Counted from the stretch's first letter, positions 25,180 through 36,504 are shown. The stretch: DNA of 64,000 nucleotides from Progne subis subis (GCA_022316685.1 JAKJHU010000030.1:6083058-6147057), one strand, 5' to 3'. A program made the numbers and translations. Notes: generated by a model from the sequence alone, not told the origin.

Positions 25180-25294
25180 GTGAGACATGTGGAGCCTTAC
25201 CATTTAGTTTCCTTTATCATTTTACATTTCCTTGGTTTTATTTACACCTTTGCATGTTTTCTTTTTTGTATCCTTTTTTATCCTACACTTATAG
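25180..25294 (+). other. RIMS2: 115-nt intron between alternative exons A and B
   Basis: GTGAGA donor, T-rich polypyrimidine tract and ACTTATAG acceptor. It happens to be open in the frame of both exons, so retention would add a very hydrophobic stretch (many F, L, I) without a stop. I read that as a by-product of the pyrimidine tract, not as protein. Confidence 0.85.
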
Positions 25295-25503
25295 GGGACA
25301 GTCAAAGGGGAAAAAGAAAAACTAGTGAGCAGGCAATTTTGTCGGATTCTAACACCTTATCCGAGAGGCAAAAGAAAATGGTGTGCTTTGGTGGCCACTC
25401 TTTGGAAGAGGATTTGGAATGGTCTGAGCCTCAGATAAAAGACTCTGGGGTAGATACGTGTAGTAGCACAACTCTAAACGAGGAACATAGCCATAGTGAG
25501 AAG
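25295..25503 (+). CDS. RIMS2: RIMS2 alternative exon B (long, GDSQRGK form)
   Basis: A 209-nt exon encoding about 69 residues, starting (G)DSQRGKRKTSEQ and ending EEHSHSEK. It contains the acidic block GHSLEEDLEWSEPQ and the Ser/Thr-rich SGVDTCSSTTLNEEH. I recall the same segment in human RIM2 directly before HPVTWQPSKDG, with a few conservative differences. The acceptor is CTTATAG at 25294 and the donor is GTACTG at 25504, so the donor is weaker than average (GTAC). It is polar, probably disordered and rich in potential phosphorylation sites. Start phase 1 and end phase 0 equal those of exon A. Including both A and B would shift the frame and give a TAA at 25436-25438. Confidence 0.95.
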
Positions 25504-26854
25504 GTACTGAGATTATGGAGCCTGCATTTTAACCTGCTCATTTGGTCTTTGTTTGCTCTCTGTCACTCATTAAAATAGTGCATAAAATAAAAGATAGGGT
25601 GTTTCTAGAGACAATATAGCATTTCTTAAGGTGCAGAAAAGAAAAACAAATGAAAAGTCTTTGCATGCTCACAGCTTTTACTGTTTGGCAGCCTAAGAAA
25701 AAAAATTGAGAGGCATAAAGGAATGTTGTTCTTATGGTTGCAAATTAGCGTATCATGATATTACTTTAAAGAATAAAGTAATTAACAATAAGCATTCTAC
25801 CAATTGGCTTATTTGATTTACTATTTCCAAACTCCTGGGGCTGAAATTAAATTAATAGTTTAAACCCCAGGTGAAAAAGGGAGAAAATTGGGTCTCTCTG
25901 CACAGAAAAGTTGTTTTTCTTTTTTCCCTTTCACTATCATGGATGTTCATTTGTTTTGTTGCCATGCAATTTTTGTGCAGTACTGTGCAGACTTAAAGGC
26001 TTTGCCATCTGCTTTGGTATTTTTTATTTTTGCTTTCTTTTTGGTGGAGATTATGATAAATCTTTTTAGAGTTATTAGTTGTAATGGGAGCAGATTTATC
26101 TGTGCCTGCTAATTTTGCATGAAATAGAGCATGAAATAATATTTTTCCGTGAAAAAGTACTATGATTACACAAAAGAAAATCTTAACAATTTGTTAATTA
26201 GGCCAATAGACAAGTATAACTGTGTCCATGGAATAATAACACTCACTGTAACTGTGCTTCATATGTGAATTAATGATTCCAAGACAGAATATTAAAATGA
26301 AGTAACGAATATACCTTTTAATAGTATTTTTGAATTTTAATCTACTACTACTACTGAGAGAAAGTAAAACACTAAAAATATTTGTGGATCTTGGATAAAA
26401 ATTGAAATGTTTGAAGTAGTGGAAAAATAAAGCATTTCTTATATCAAACTTTCAGTTTGAGTTAAATGTTTTTTCCAGTATTACTCTTTTAATAGTAGAC
26501 TTTTAAACTAGACTTTTAGCAATGTTTTTCTCAGTACTCAGGTGTGATTCTCACTTTGTGTGGATAACTATGTGTAATTGTCTATATCTGTCAGATCAAG
26601 ATTGAAGGATCATTCTAGATATTTACAAATTGGATTTAGTAAAATAGATAAAGTTAAATATTAGACATTCATTTTGATGAATGATATGTCCAAAAAAATA
26701 TTTTCCAGTTGTTTTCTGTAATTTTGCATTAAACATTAGTGTAATCATAATACTTTCATAGCACTTTTAAAATATATCAGCAAATGAAAAGTATTACTGA
26801 AATATTTTTCATTAAAATACTCTTCACTGTATTTTCATTAACACCATATGATAG
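25504..26854 (+). other. RIMS2: RIMS2 intron
   Basis: AT-rich unique sequence. The only structure I note is a 7-bp GC-rich inverted repeat, CCTGGGG at 25834-25840 with CCCCAGG at 25865-25871. No exon, repeat family or RNA gene is seen. Confidence 0.8.
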
Positions 26855-26974
26855 CATCCAGTAACCTGGCAACCATCCAAAGATGGAGATCGTCTCATTG
26901 GTCGGATTTTGTTAAATAAACGACTAAAAGATGGAAGTGTGCCTAGAGATTCAGGAGCAATGCTGGGATTGAAG
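26855..26974 (+). CDS. RIMS2: RIMS2 PDZ domain, first exon
   Basis: A 120-nt, 40-codon exon, phase 0 to phase 0, with acceptor TATGATAG and donor GTTGGT. It reads HPVTWQPSKDGDRLIGRILL and continues through NKRLKDGSVPRDSGAMLGLK. The first residues are linker. The PDZ fold begins around DRLIGRI (beta-A/beta-B), and SGAMLGLK supplies the carboxylate-binding loop, with LGLK in place of the classical GLGF. The RIM PDZ domain binds the C termini of ELKS/CAST proteins and of N- and P/Q-type calcium-channel alpha-1 subunits. The paralogue RIMS1 differs at the segment KRLKDGSVPRDSG, which supports the RIMS2 assignment. Confidence 0.97.
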
Positions 26975-28811
26975 GTTGGTGATATACAATTTTGAAACTA
27001 ACAACTTTCAGTTAAACTAGCTACTTCTATAATTAAGGTATTTTCATATTATATAGTGTATGCATACCAATATTGATAATGCCTTATCATTCTCAAAATT
27101 ACAATATAGACATTTTATATTCATTTACATAGAGTAATTTTGAAGATTCCTCGGTAGAATTAAGAAAATGTATTTTTCTGAAAAGCTAGACATGTTTTCA
27201 CAAGTTTTCCCAGAATGTTTTCTTTGCAAAGTACTAATTGCACCCTTGGTAGGCAAGCCAAGTCCTGTCTGTGTTCTTCAGTATGGAGCACTGCACCATG
27301 GTATAACTTCTATTTTCCAAGAATGAGAAGAAAAGTGAAAAATAAATTATCTCTCTTGAAGACCTAGGGGACATCTGTGAGTTAATGACATTTCAATCAG
27401 ATCAGAGTATGCCAAAGAAACTTCCTAATTTTGAATTTTTCTCTCCTCTGATTGTTTGATTTGCCACCTTTTAAAAACGCAAAATGGAAAACTGTCCAAT
27501 ATAATTGGTTTTTATCACAGAAAAATGTACTCTTTTTAAATGTTTTTACCTATTTTTCATGATGCAGTGCTCTTTAAACACATTATGAATTATTTCTTGC
27601 TCATATGTTAACCTCAATTTTGTGTGATATTATTATTTGCAGTTCCAGAAATACTAGTACAAGAATGAGAACAAACTATAAACAGTGAAAGAAACAAATA
27701 TGTATTTATTTTGATTCCATGTCCTTGCTGTGAGAAATTGTTAAGAAGTTTTACATTTTTCATTCTCTACTTAGCATGACTCATACTTCATCTCAGATAT
27801 ACAGGTTCAGTTATAGTCACACCTTATGAGTAAGGATTAAATCAGTGTAGTTATGTATTATATATACGAACATGTTTTGGAAATATTTTACATTTTTGTT
27901 TAATTAATAAATAATTTATTTGAAGTCAGTGGGTAACCCAGCTGAACACCAAGTTTTATACGGTAATTTTTGTTCTGTTGTCAGAAAATGCAAGAGAAGA
28001 GATTAACAGTGCCATTAGGAAGAACTTTTTGTATAAATATCAATGTTAAATTTTCTAAATCTCGTATTATGTAGATGAACTCTTCAGTGAGATTCATTAA
28101 TAGTTCAGATTCAAGAGTAGCTACTTTTTAATCCCAATAGACATCTGGAAAGACTGGTTTCCAACATTTATCCCTGACTTGAATTTTCAAGTATTTACAT
28201 ATTGAAAGTAAACAAAACTGGATTTAGTATTACGAATTTTAAGTCCCAGTATGAAGACTGTTAAGAAACGTAAAGAATTTGAAGATTATTCAGTTATGAC
28301 TGATTCTGACATGTAAGTCTGATTCTAAGATAAATATTAAGGGCAAACCTTTTGAAGTTCCCTGTAGAAAAATTTTCAGTGTGACAAGTGTTTTCATCTG
28401 ACTTGCCAAGCCAAAAGGAATTTCACTGCTTAGTGTGAGCATCCCCAGTTCTGTTATATTAATATATCTTTTTCCATTTAAAAAAATAGTGAAGTGAGCA
28501 GTGTAATGACCAATCTTACATTGCTTTGGGTGGTAATTTATAATACAATGAGATACTATGCATGTATTTGCTAAAACTTTAAAGCTTTAGGATTCTCTAT
28601 TTCCATTGTTTTTCAATTGTAAATATTGTCAGAATAGCTACAGAAATAACCTGTCATAGCCAAACTTCTGCAGTGTTTTTTCCAAGTGTATATGTGTTAC
28701 CTGTACTGCATAAAACCCAAGGAAAAAGCTGAATTCTTCTTTCTATTGCCAGAACATTTAAATAATTTAAAGTAATTTTCATACTATGAAAATACTTCCT
28801 ATTTGAAACAG
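26975..28811 (+). other. RIMS2: RIMS2 intron within the PDZ domain
   Basis: GTTGGT donor and TTTGAAACAG acceptor. AT-rich, with no repeat family, exon or RNA gene that I can recognise. Confidence 0.8.
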
Positions 28812-28911
28812 GTAGTAGGAGGAAAGATGACTGAATCAGGTCGACTCTGCGCATTTATCACCAAAGTTAAAAAAGGAAGCTTAGCTGATACAGTGGGGCA
28901 TCTTAGACCAG
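28812..28911 (+). CDS. RIMS2: RIMS2 PDZ domain, middle exon
   Basis: A 100-nt exon starting in phase 0 and ending after the first base of a glycine codon. It is bounded by ACAG and GTATGT. It encodes VVGGKMTESGRLCAFITKVK, then KGSLADTVGHLRP. This covers PDZ beta-B to beta-C, the short helix alpha-A (SLADTVG) and the approach to beta-D. TESGRLCAF distinguishes RIM2 from RIM1, which I recall as TDLGRLGAF. Confidence 0.97.
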
Positions 28912-29710
28912 GTATGTATCTACTACAGTTCTATACTGCTGAGTTGCTTTTCTGAAGGTGATAACAAGTGAGCAAGTTTAGTTACATGTGAAATTATATT
29001 AAATAAATTTGATGAAATACTGCAGAATTCTACCTGACACTGTTACTAGATGGTTGCTTTTGTGAAATATATATTCTCATGTTCAAAAAATATTTTAACA
29101 TTTTTGCTCATTTTTATACTTGAAATAATATTCTGCTGATATCCTCCCCAGTCATTTTGTGGTGTATATTTTGTTTAGAGCAAACCAAGCAATCATAAGC
29201 AGAAAAAATTTATGAGCAGAAAAAATGTATGAGCAGAAGTACCTTGGCTAGGAAGGTGCTTCTGTTCCAACATGCAAATAATAGGTTGCTAGACTGAAGA
29301 ATGTTCAAGAAATATTAACTATTAACATAAGAACGATCTGAACCTTAAATACTAGACTTGTAAAAGTACATGGATCTTCAAAGCAGTAAGTTGATGAGAT
29401 AAGATGTTTTAGATATGAACTTTCTGAAGAGCATGTTGGGATTTCTGTACGCCACAGCTGCCAAAGCATGTAAAGCAGCATCTAACTCAGTAGGGGTCCT
29501 ACTGATTATATTATTTCACAGAACTTTATATATTTGAAGCTGAGCTGCAGAAAACCTTTAATACTTGGGATTTTCCTGCACAAAGGCCTCCAAACTTGTT
29601 CTATAAAACAGGTTTCACAATCTGAAAAACTGACAGTACAGTGGCTTAAGTTATTTTAAGTGCTGTCCACAGCAAACTTCCTAAGCATGGTGTTATTACT
29701 TGACTTACAG
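28912..29710 (+). other. RIMS2: RIMS2 intron within the PDZ domain
   Basis: GTATGT donor and TTGACTTACAG acceptor. The only local structure is a short tandem duplication of 'AGCAGAAAAAATKTATG' at about 29198-29236. Confidence 0.8.
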
Positions 29711-29834
29711 GTGATGAAGTATTAGAATGGAATGGAAGGATACTACAAGGAGCCACTTTTGAGGAGGTGTATAATATCATTTTAGAATCCAAACCTGAGC
29801 CACAAGTAGAACTTGTAGTTTCGAGACCAATAGG
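29711..29834 (+). CDS. RIMS2: RIMS2 PDZ domain, last exon
   Basis: A 124-nt exon. Its first two bases complete the glycine left open by the previous exon, and it ends with the first two bases of another glycine codon before GTAAGT. It encodes GDEVLEWNGRLLQGATFEEV, then YNIILESKPEPQVELVVSRPI. This gives PDZ beta-D (DEVLEWNG), helix alpha-B (FEEVYNIILES), which lines the peptide groove, and beta-F (VELVVSRPI). Together with the exons at 26855 and 28812 the domain is complete and uninterrupted. Confidence 0.97.
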
Positions 29835-30773
29835 GTAAGTAATTTAATGTGCTTTTTATATTAAATATTATAAAATTGCTAACTTTTAGGATGGAGTATA
29901 TCAAACATTCATTAACATTGTAAACAGAAAAAAATTATGCAAAATTCTGTAAACAAAAAGTGTAGCTAGAATGATAGATCATGCAAGTGAGTAAAAAGAG
30001 CTGGTGTGAAATCCTGTATTCTGAGTCTCAGGCATCATCTGCTATTATGGTTAAAAATAATTTCCCTTCTCTGGCTTTTCAGTTGGTAAGCCGGCCTATA
30101 TTGGCTCTGAAACTGTGGTTATACTCATTGTAATTCTTGAGTGTTGATTTTTACTTCTCCATTCCCATTTTTTTATAATACATACATAAAATTATGAGAT
30201 CATATTTGGTCTATGAACTGATGATGAATTCTATTTATCGAGAGTATGCAATGCAGAATTTTGTGTGAAATATAGTATGCTAACGAAAAAAATCAGTATG
30301 CTTTGGAAAGTCTCAAATCCACATTCACATCATCTTCATCTATAGAACTTTTAAATTATTGCTTGTTATTTGATACAGAATACATCTGAATGAATAGTTA
30401 GAACTGTGTTGGACTTTTTCTTTGGTGCTGTAAGTTGCCAATTTTTATTAACCTTCAAACCTACCTCTCAATGTCTAAACTTAATTTTTTCTTGCATAGG
30501 AGTAGTTGCTTTGTTGTACTGGACAGTAAGTATTTCCCCTTCTTCAGCTGTTCTTTTTTTCCAAGTTCCTATACCCTAAAGCCACATGCATCATGTTTTT
30601 CATTCTCCATTGGAAGTTTCATGTCTGGTCACATCAGGGTTGAGAAGATGAGAATGATTATCACTAGTTTTGAAGATGTTTACAAAATTTACTTTTTTTC
30701 ACCCAAACTTTATTGTGATATAGGGGACACAACAGGGCAGAGTGATAGGTAGTATAATCTAGATTCCCTTTTC

Positions 30774-30845
30774 CATGTCAGGTGGGACCAGATGACCTTT
30801 CAATATTACTTCCAACCTGGACTGTTTTAGTATTCTATAACATTT
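30774..30845 (+). mobile_element. CR1 LINE 3'-tail fragment
   Basis: 'GGTGGGACCAGATGACCTTT' followed by 'CTTCCAACCTGGACTGTTTT' and 'ATTCTATAAC' is a diverged CR1 terminal sequence, with the A/G-rich GATGACCTTT block and octamer remnant. Sense orientation. Confidence 0.8.
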
Positions 30846-32529
30846 TAATAAATATATTTATCCCTTTATTTTGTATAAGTTGCACCTTCATATAAGAAAA
30901 TATGACTGAAAATTAAGAAGTACTAAAAAAATCTAGAACTATATAATTCAAGAAGGGCATTTCAGTGAGGATGACTGTTATGGTTGCAGCTGTAAGAGGA
31001 ATTTATTGTGTTGGACACGAACTTAATTTGGTATGACAATTTTAAACAAACTTGATAACAACAAAACCCCCCCAGCTTTATCTTGTCAGTGAGATGAGAG
31101 GTTGTCTCCTGCATACATATGGAATTCCATCTCCTTTAGGGTAACGAGTATAATCTGTCCTATCATTAAAAATATTTGCATAACTTGGGAGGTATAAGAG
31201 TAATGCTAAGGGGCAGAGTACAGTACTTGTCTCAGAAAGGGAGGTCTCAATTTCATACACAAATCTTTCATAGTATCTCTCAAATAGAAGTTTATAGCAA
31301 AAGTTTCAAGGAGCAGCTCACTCACATCTTGAAAATAACATTTTTTTAAATCTTTCTGCATTCTGTTCATTGTATAAAATCTCCTTTATTATTTCTTGCA
31401 CTTTTATATTTGGTGTCTCTTGTTCAGCTTCCTTATCATCATGTCTTCTGTTATGTTGCTGTTGCTTGAGCAGCTCATCTATAATTCTTTAAACAAAGTG
31501 ATGTGGGTTCTCAAGATGCCTTTTTCTGCATTAACTGCTTGCCTCATAGTCTGAAGAATGGAGCTAGATCAGTGATAAAAGTGTAGTTCAGTGTGTTTGA
31601 TTCCCAGTATCATTTTCCAGTAGATGTAAAAGATTCTCAGTGATGAATACTTACTACAAACTGGTAGGTTTTAGATTCTAGTTAGGTGTGTGTAACTCTT
31701 TGGAGTTGGATATTAACAACATAATGTCAGAAATGTTTTTCATGAGGTTAGGATGATCTGGAAAGACTATTACTTTTTTCAGTTTAAAAGATTTCAGTTC
31801 ATAATCAAATGGACAATAAAAATTAATAGCCTATGCTTGTCTAAGGAACCATAACTTCATAAGACTTGTTTTTGCTCTGGGAAATAAAGTTTCAGTGTAT
31901 GTACAATATTTAAAAGTTCTTATTTACCAGATATCATTAGTGGTATTTATTTTTATTAGAATTATTGATGCCCAGTTGAAGGATTTTTCTTTTGCATTGA
32001 GATAATTCTTATTATTTATAAGGAGAATTTCTTGATGATTTCATGACAACACTTTAAATCATGTAAGAAATTTTCAGTTACCAGCAAATACCTTAGCTGA
32101 GAACCTACTGTCACATACTGATATTCTGAGAACAAAACCAAATTCCAGTAAACACAGTTATTAGTTTTTCTCTTTATTATGGGCTGAATTCTATGAAAAC
32201 TGAAGATGACAAGCTAAGGTGACAAGGTAGATAAAATTGAAAGCCATTCTAAGAAAAAAACCCAACAAAACAAACCATGCCAGTTTGTCATGCAATTTAC
32301 CATTTTTTCCATCTTAAAAGAAATAGTTTATATTAAGTGCCATCACACAGAACTTACAAGATGGCCAGGGTATCAGACCCAGCCAGCATGGGTTTAGGAG
32401 AGGATGAGATGTTAATTTTGAGGAACTAAGGATTTTTAGGAAAGTTAAGATAATAAGTTGCTGAATTAGCTGAAGTAGATAGGTAATTGTTTGCAGTTAA
32501 CAGAAGCCGGATCCTAAATAAGCTACCCC

Positions 32530-33077
32530 GGATCTTGTAACTCATTTCTTGTCAGGTTTATGTTTGTGTAGTTGTGCTTGTAATGAAAAACAAAATGTGG
32601 TAAATAGGACATAAGATAGCTGTAGATTTCCTACTTAAAGGACCCATTGAGCACAGGAAACTGTAAGTTCTACCAAGGAATCATTTGTCATGAATGCATT
32701 GAAAAGGTAGAAAGGTCAGGACGAGAAAGACTCATGTTACTTCCTCATTTTGGGTGACCCCTTCCCAAAATAGACCCCTGACTCATTTTAAGAAACAAAG
32801 TACGCGTGCTTAATAGCCTTTTTGCCAATTAGCATACGAAGCGAGGAATGGGAGGTGACAGGGGTATGAATATGCATTTGTATTTTGGATATTCAACACT
32901 TTTGTAAATAAAAGGCTTTGTAATTACCTGTGAATTTCGCAGTGCGAATTAGGGAAATATCCCGCGTGCTGCCCGGCCGTAATAAACATACACTTTCTAA
33001 CTTTAAAATGTTAGAGAGTTTTTGTCCATCGCAGTTCGGTATCGATACTAGATCAATACCCGTATTTCTTTAATAAG
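32530..33077 (+). mobile_element. Probable solo LTR (avian ERV), sense orientation
   Basis: The segment has a TATA/A-rich box GTAAATAAAAGGC at 32904-32916 and an AATAAA at 32981-32986. Around these lie CpG-containing stretches (ATTTCGCAGTGCG, CCCGCGTGCTGCCCGGCCG, CCATCGCAGTTCGGTATCGA) that are foreign to the surrounding intron. The order of TATA box, leader, polyadenylation signal and U5-like GTTTTTGTCCATCGCAG fits an LTR. I believe it resembles a common passerine LTR class, but I cannot name it with certainty. Edges are approximate; its 3' end runs directly into the CR1 copy. No retroviral coding sequence is seen beside it. Confidence 0.65.
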
Positions 33078-33079
33078 TC

Positions 33080-34282
33080 AAGTAGGTCATGTTTGACCAA
33101 CCTTTTATGACCAGGTGACCCACCTGGTGGATGCAGGGAAGGCTGTGGATGTTGTCTATTTGGACCTCAGCAAGGCCTTTGACACTGTCTCCCACAGCAT
33201 ACTCCTAGATAAGCTGGCAGCTTGTGTCTTGGACAAGAGCTGTCTTCGCTGGGTTAGGAACTGGCTGGATGGCCGGGCCCAGAGAGTGGTGGTGAGCGGT
33301 GCTGCATCCAGCTGGGGCCAGTCACCAGTGGTGTCCCTCAGGGGTCTGTGCTGGGGCCAGCTCTGTTCAATATTTTTATTGACGACATGGATGAAGGCAT
33401 GGAGTCTTTCATTAGTAAATTTGCAGATGACACTAAGCTGGGAGCATCTGTCAACCTGTTGGAAGGACGAAGGGCTTTGCAGAAACACCTGGAACGGTTG
33501 GACAGATGGGCAGAGTCCAATAGGATGAAGTTTAATAAGTCCAAGTGCCGAGTCCTGCACTTTGGCCGCAATAACCCCCTGCACCGTTATAGGCTGGGGA
33601 CGGTGTGGCTGGACAGTGCCCAGGAGGAAAGGGACCTGGGGGTACTGGTGACAGCAGCTGAACACGAGCCAGCAGTGTGCCCAGGTGGCCAAGAGGGCCA
33701 GTGGCATCCTGGCCTGGATCAGGAATGGTGTGGCCAGCAGGAGCAGGGAGGTCATTCTTCCCCTGTATTTGGCACTGGTGAGGCCACACCTTGAGTGCTG
33801 TGTCCAGTTCTGGGCCCCTCAGTTTAGGAAGGACGTTGAGATGCTTGAGCGTGTCCAGAGGAGGGCAACGAGGCTGGTGAGGGGCTTGGAACACAAACCC
33901 TGTGAGGAACGGCTGAGGGAGCTGGGGTTGTTTAGCCTGGAGAAAAGGAGACTCAGAGGTGACCTTATCACTCTCTACAACTTCCTGAAGGGTGGTTGTG
34001 GTCAGCTGGGGGTTGGTCTCTTTCTCCAGGCAGCAACTGACAGAACAAGAGGACACAGTCTCAAGCTGTGACAAGAGAGATATAGGCCGGATATCAGGAA
34101 AAAGTGATAAAGTACTGGAATGGCTTGCCCGGGGAGGTGGTGGAGTCAACATCCCTAGAAGTGTTTAAAAAAAGACTGGATGTGGCACTTGGTGTCATGG
34201 TCTAGTTGAGATATTAGAGATGGGTTGGACTCGATGATCTTGAAGGTCTCTTGCAACCTAACTTCTGTGATTCTGTGAAAAC
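33080..34282 (+). mobile_element. CR1 LINE, 5'-truncated, with broken reverse transcriptase
   Basis: About 1.2 kb of a CR1 element, from the middle of the reverse-transcriptase domain to the 3' end. The reading frame is split into three segments: 33115 to about 33330, about 33330-33650 and about 33670-34071. At least two frameshifts separate them. Recognisable blocks are VVYLDLSKAFDTVSH, then the FADD catalytic motif at 33420-33431, the [14 protein letters not shown] block, and the C-terminal thumb-like [16 protein letters not shown] region ending at TGA 34069-34071. The 3' UTR ends 'GGACTCGATGATCTTGAAGG' and two TTCTGTGA octamers, the CR1 hallmark. Sense to RIMS2, immobile, and younger-looking than the copy at 5930. 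Confidence 0.96.
33115..34071 (+). pseudogene. CR1 reverse transcriptase remnant, frameshifted
   Basis: Coding remnant of the CR1 ORF2-type protein within the element above. The N-terminal apurinic endonuclease and the first reverse-transcriptase motifs are absent through 5' truncation. Motifs A (D in YLDLSKAFD) and C (FADD) are visible but lie in different frames, so no active enzyme can be made. The long minus-strand open frames in this interval are shadows of the GC-rich coding sequence. Confidence 0.92.
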
Positions 34283-35207
34283 TTGATGGCCAAATTGCTA
34301 ATCAGAGTGAGCTGGCTATGCCTTATAGACCACAACTTACTTATTTTCTGCCTTCTAAATCTCAGAAACTTAAAATGCATGCTAGTTTCATGGTTTCTTC
34401 AGTTTTGAATTTGGAAGAAATGATGCACTGTGTTTTAATAATTACTCTATAAAACCTGTTTGCAGTGAAACACAACTTATTATGCAGAGTTACTATGAAA
34501 CTAATTTTACTACACCTCCATCTCTTTATCTCTATGAGAGCTCCTTGTAAGAAATACCATTCACATTATCATGAAATATGGGGATCTGTATGCTTTAGGA
34601 GCATAGAAGATAATGTTCAAAGCTCTCTAGTTTGTTTTCAGCTATCTATAAAAAACTCTTATTCATGTCTTAAGAAGGGTTTATGTATTATATATTTAAT
34701 TTTTTTTCAAGGTTTTCTTTTCATACTTCAGTATGGTTGAAGAATTTTTTTTGTATTTATGAGTTAAGCTCAAGAGTGTATTTCTGAGTAAATTACTAGA
34801 CAATTGTTGGATCCTGTTATAAATTTTCCTTATATCAAATATACAAACTTAAATATTTGCTTCCTCAATAGCGCTTGTGAGTTTGTCACAAGTTTTCAGT
34901 ACTAACAAAAGAGATTTTTTTTCTTGCCTGTAGTGGGCACTTAGAGCAGTTTCATGCCTTCTGATTTATTTCAGTTATTGGATACTGTGCATCAACTCAC
35001 TTGGAAAGAGTCCTCAGCCTACTTAGTGAAGCTGTTTTTCTAGTGAGTCTTGAAAAATGTTTGGAAAATACATACTAAAGGTATTCTGGAAAAGCTTTTC
35101 TAAAGGAAATAGATATGTTATTTATATATCATACTGACTCTTTCATTGTATGAGACAGTAGATATTATTGGAAGGTTTTTCATTTCCCCTTCCTTTTCAT
35201 TTACTTT

Positions 35208-35745
35208 TGTGGTGGGCTGACCTTGAATGAGCACCAAAGACTTGTTCTCTCCATTTCCCTCCTCAGCAGGACTTGGGGAGGAACTAAGATAAAAAAGCTC
35301 ATGGGCCACTTAGCAATTACCATTGTGGGCAAAACGAACTTGAGGAAGATTAATTTGTTATTATTAATTAATAAAAGAAAAGGATAGTGAAAAATAAAAC
35401 CAAAACTGAAGCCTTGTTATCCTTACCGCTCTTTTTCACAGACTCAAATTCACTCATTTTTTCCTGGTTTTTCTGCCTCCCTCTCTGCCAAGCACTCCAT
35501 GGCATGGGGAAAAGGACTTGCAGCCAGTCCTCCTCCTCCACCTTCCTCCCTTACCTTGGTGTCTTCAACAACATTTCTCTCATGGCTTTTTTTTCTCATT
35601 GTTTTTTCTAATAGCTGCTGCACAACTGTTTTATCCTTTATTAAATATGTTATCACACGGTGCAGCCTCAGCCTCTCCTCACCATGGCCACCCCTCAGGA
35701 CTGGCTGTGGCCTTGCAGAAACCAACTGCACTGAAACACACAACA
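35208..35745 (-). mobile_element. ERVL-type LTR, antisense, internally shortened
   Basis: The + strand starts TGTGGTGGGCTGACC and ends CACACAACA, so as a minus-strand LTR it starts TG and ends CA. Blocks in order match an avian ERVL-type LTR as I know it: CTCCTCAGCAGGACTTGG, the GGGCAAAACGAACTTGAGG block, AATAAAACCAAAACTGAAGC, TTACCTTGGTGTCTTCAAC, TTAAATATGTTATCACACGG and a GC-rich end. It appears shorter than the full-length family, with central GC-rich repeats missing. No matching 5-bp target duplication is obvious at the proposed edges. The small open frames inside are not genes. Confidence 0.75.
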
Positions 35746-36504
35746 GGATTGAAAATATTGGTATTGCTGTGACTCAGAAATGCAGCTCTTCATCTTGCTT
35801 GGTTTTGCTCAAATAGCTCTGAAATTGTTTATTAGCATATTGATATATTGAAATATTGATATATATTGAAACTATATTGATAGTTTTTATTAGCATACAG
35901 CAATGTTTGCTCCTCGGAGGAAGAATATATTCCTTTGCTTGGGGAATTGTGATTGAGTGCTTTAAAATTACATGGCTGTGCACACAATTTCATACAGGTG
36001 TTGCAACTTGTCTTCTATATGAAAGAATGCAATTTTTCCAAATGAACTTATACATTTTATTTGGTTATGGAAAAGGTAAGATTGATTAAATTTGTGGTTC
36101 AAGAACAGTAAAGAATGTACTGGGATAGCCATAATTGGCAGCTGAGTAAGTTTGAGTGAAGGTCCAGTAAAATTAATAATATATAATGTCATTGTAAAAT
36201 CTACTACTCACAGTTTTAGTCTACCATTAACTCTGAGATTCTTCTTTTATTTACTGAATTATTTTATTTGTGACTGTGCTGCCTGTCTCCTGCATCCACC
36301 AAATCTGTTCTGTAGCATTTAATTTGACACTGAAATTATTTATATTGGATAACAGATAATCATCCCAGTGGCTGAAGACAGCCAGCAGATCATGCACCAT
36401 TCCTGAGGCATTCTATGGTGGATTGGGAAGTGTTATAGTGTAACTGAAATTTAAATATGCTTGTTAGAATAAGGATCAGCCTGTCTTAATTTTCCTGATT
36501 TCAG

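Larger units (their letters stand above)
29835..36504 (+). other. RIMS2: RIMS2 intron between the PDZ domain and the linker
   Basis: A 6.7-kb intron carrying a CR1 tail at 30774, a sense LTR at about 32530-33077, a broken CR1 at 33080-34280 and an antisense ERVL-type LTR at 35208-35745. The remaining segments (29835-30770, 30850-32525, 34285-35205, 35750-36504) hold no recognisable gene. At 35830-35900 there is a short AT-rich stretch with repeated ATATTGA units. Confidence 0.85.

Noticed and set aside
25180..25293. Hydrophobic segment in the open frame between exons A and B, resembling a membrane helix
   Set aside because: The sequence has clean donor and acceptor sites and a T-rich tract, so hydrophobic codons are expected. 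RIM2 is a soluble scaffold. I kept only the retention question as a finding.
33156..33755. Long minus-strand open frame of 199 codons
   Set aside because: It lies wholly inside the sense CR1 element and is a shadow of its GC-rich coding sequence. The same applies to the minus-strand frames at 33338-33571 and 33532-34152.
35450..35816. Overlapping open frames of 84-105 codons on both strands
   Set aside because: They fall inside the antisense ERVL-type LTR, which is locally GC-rich. They are not genes.
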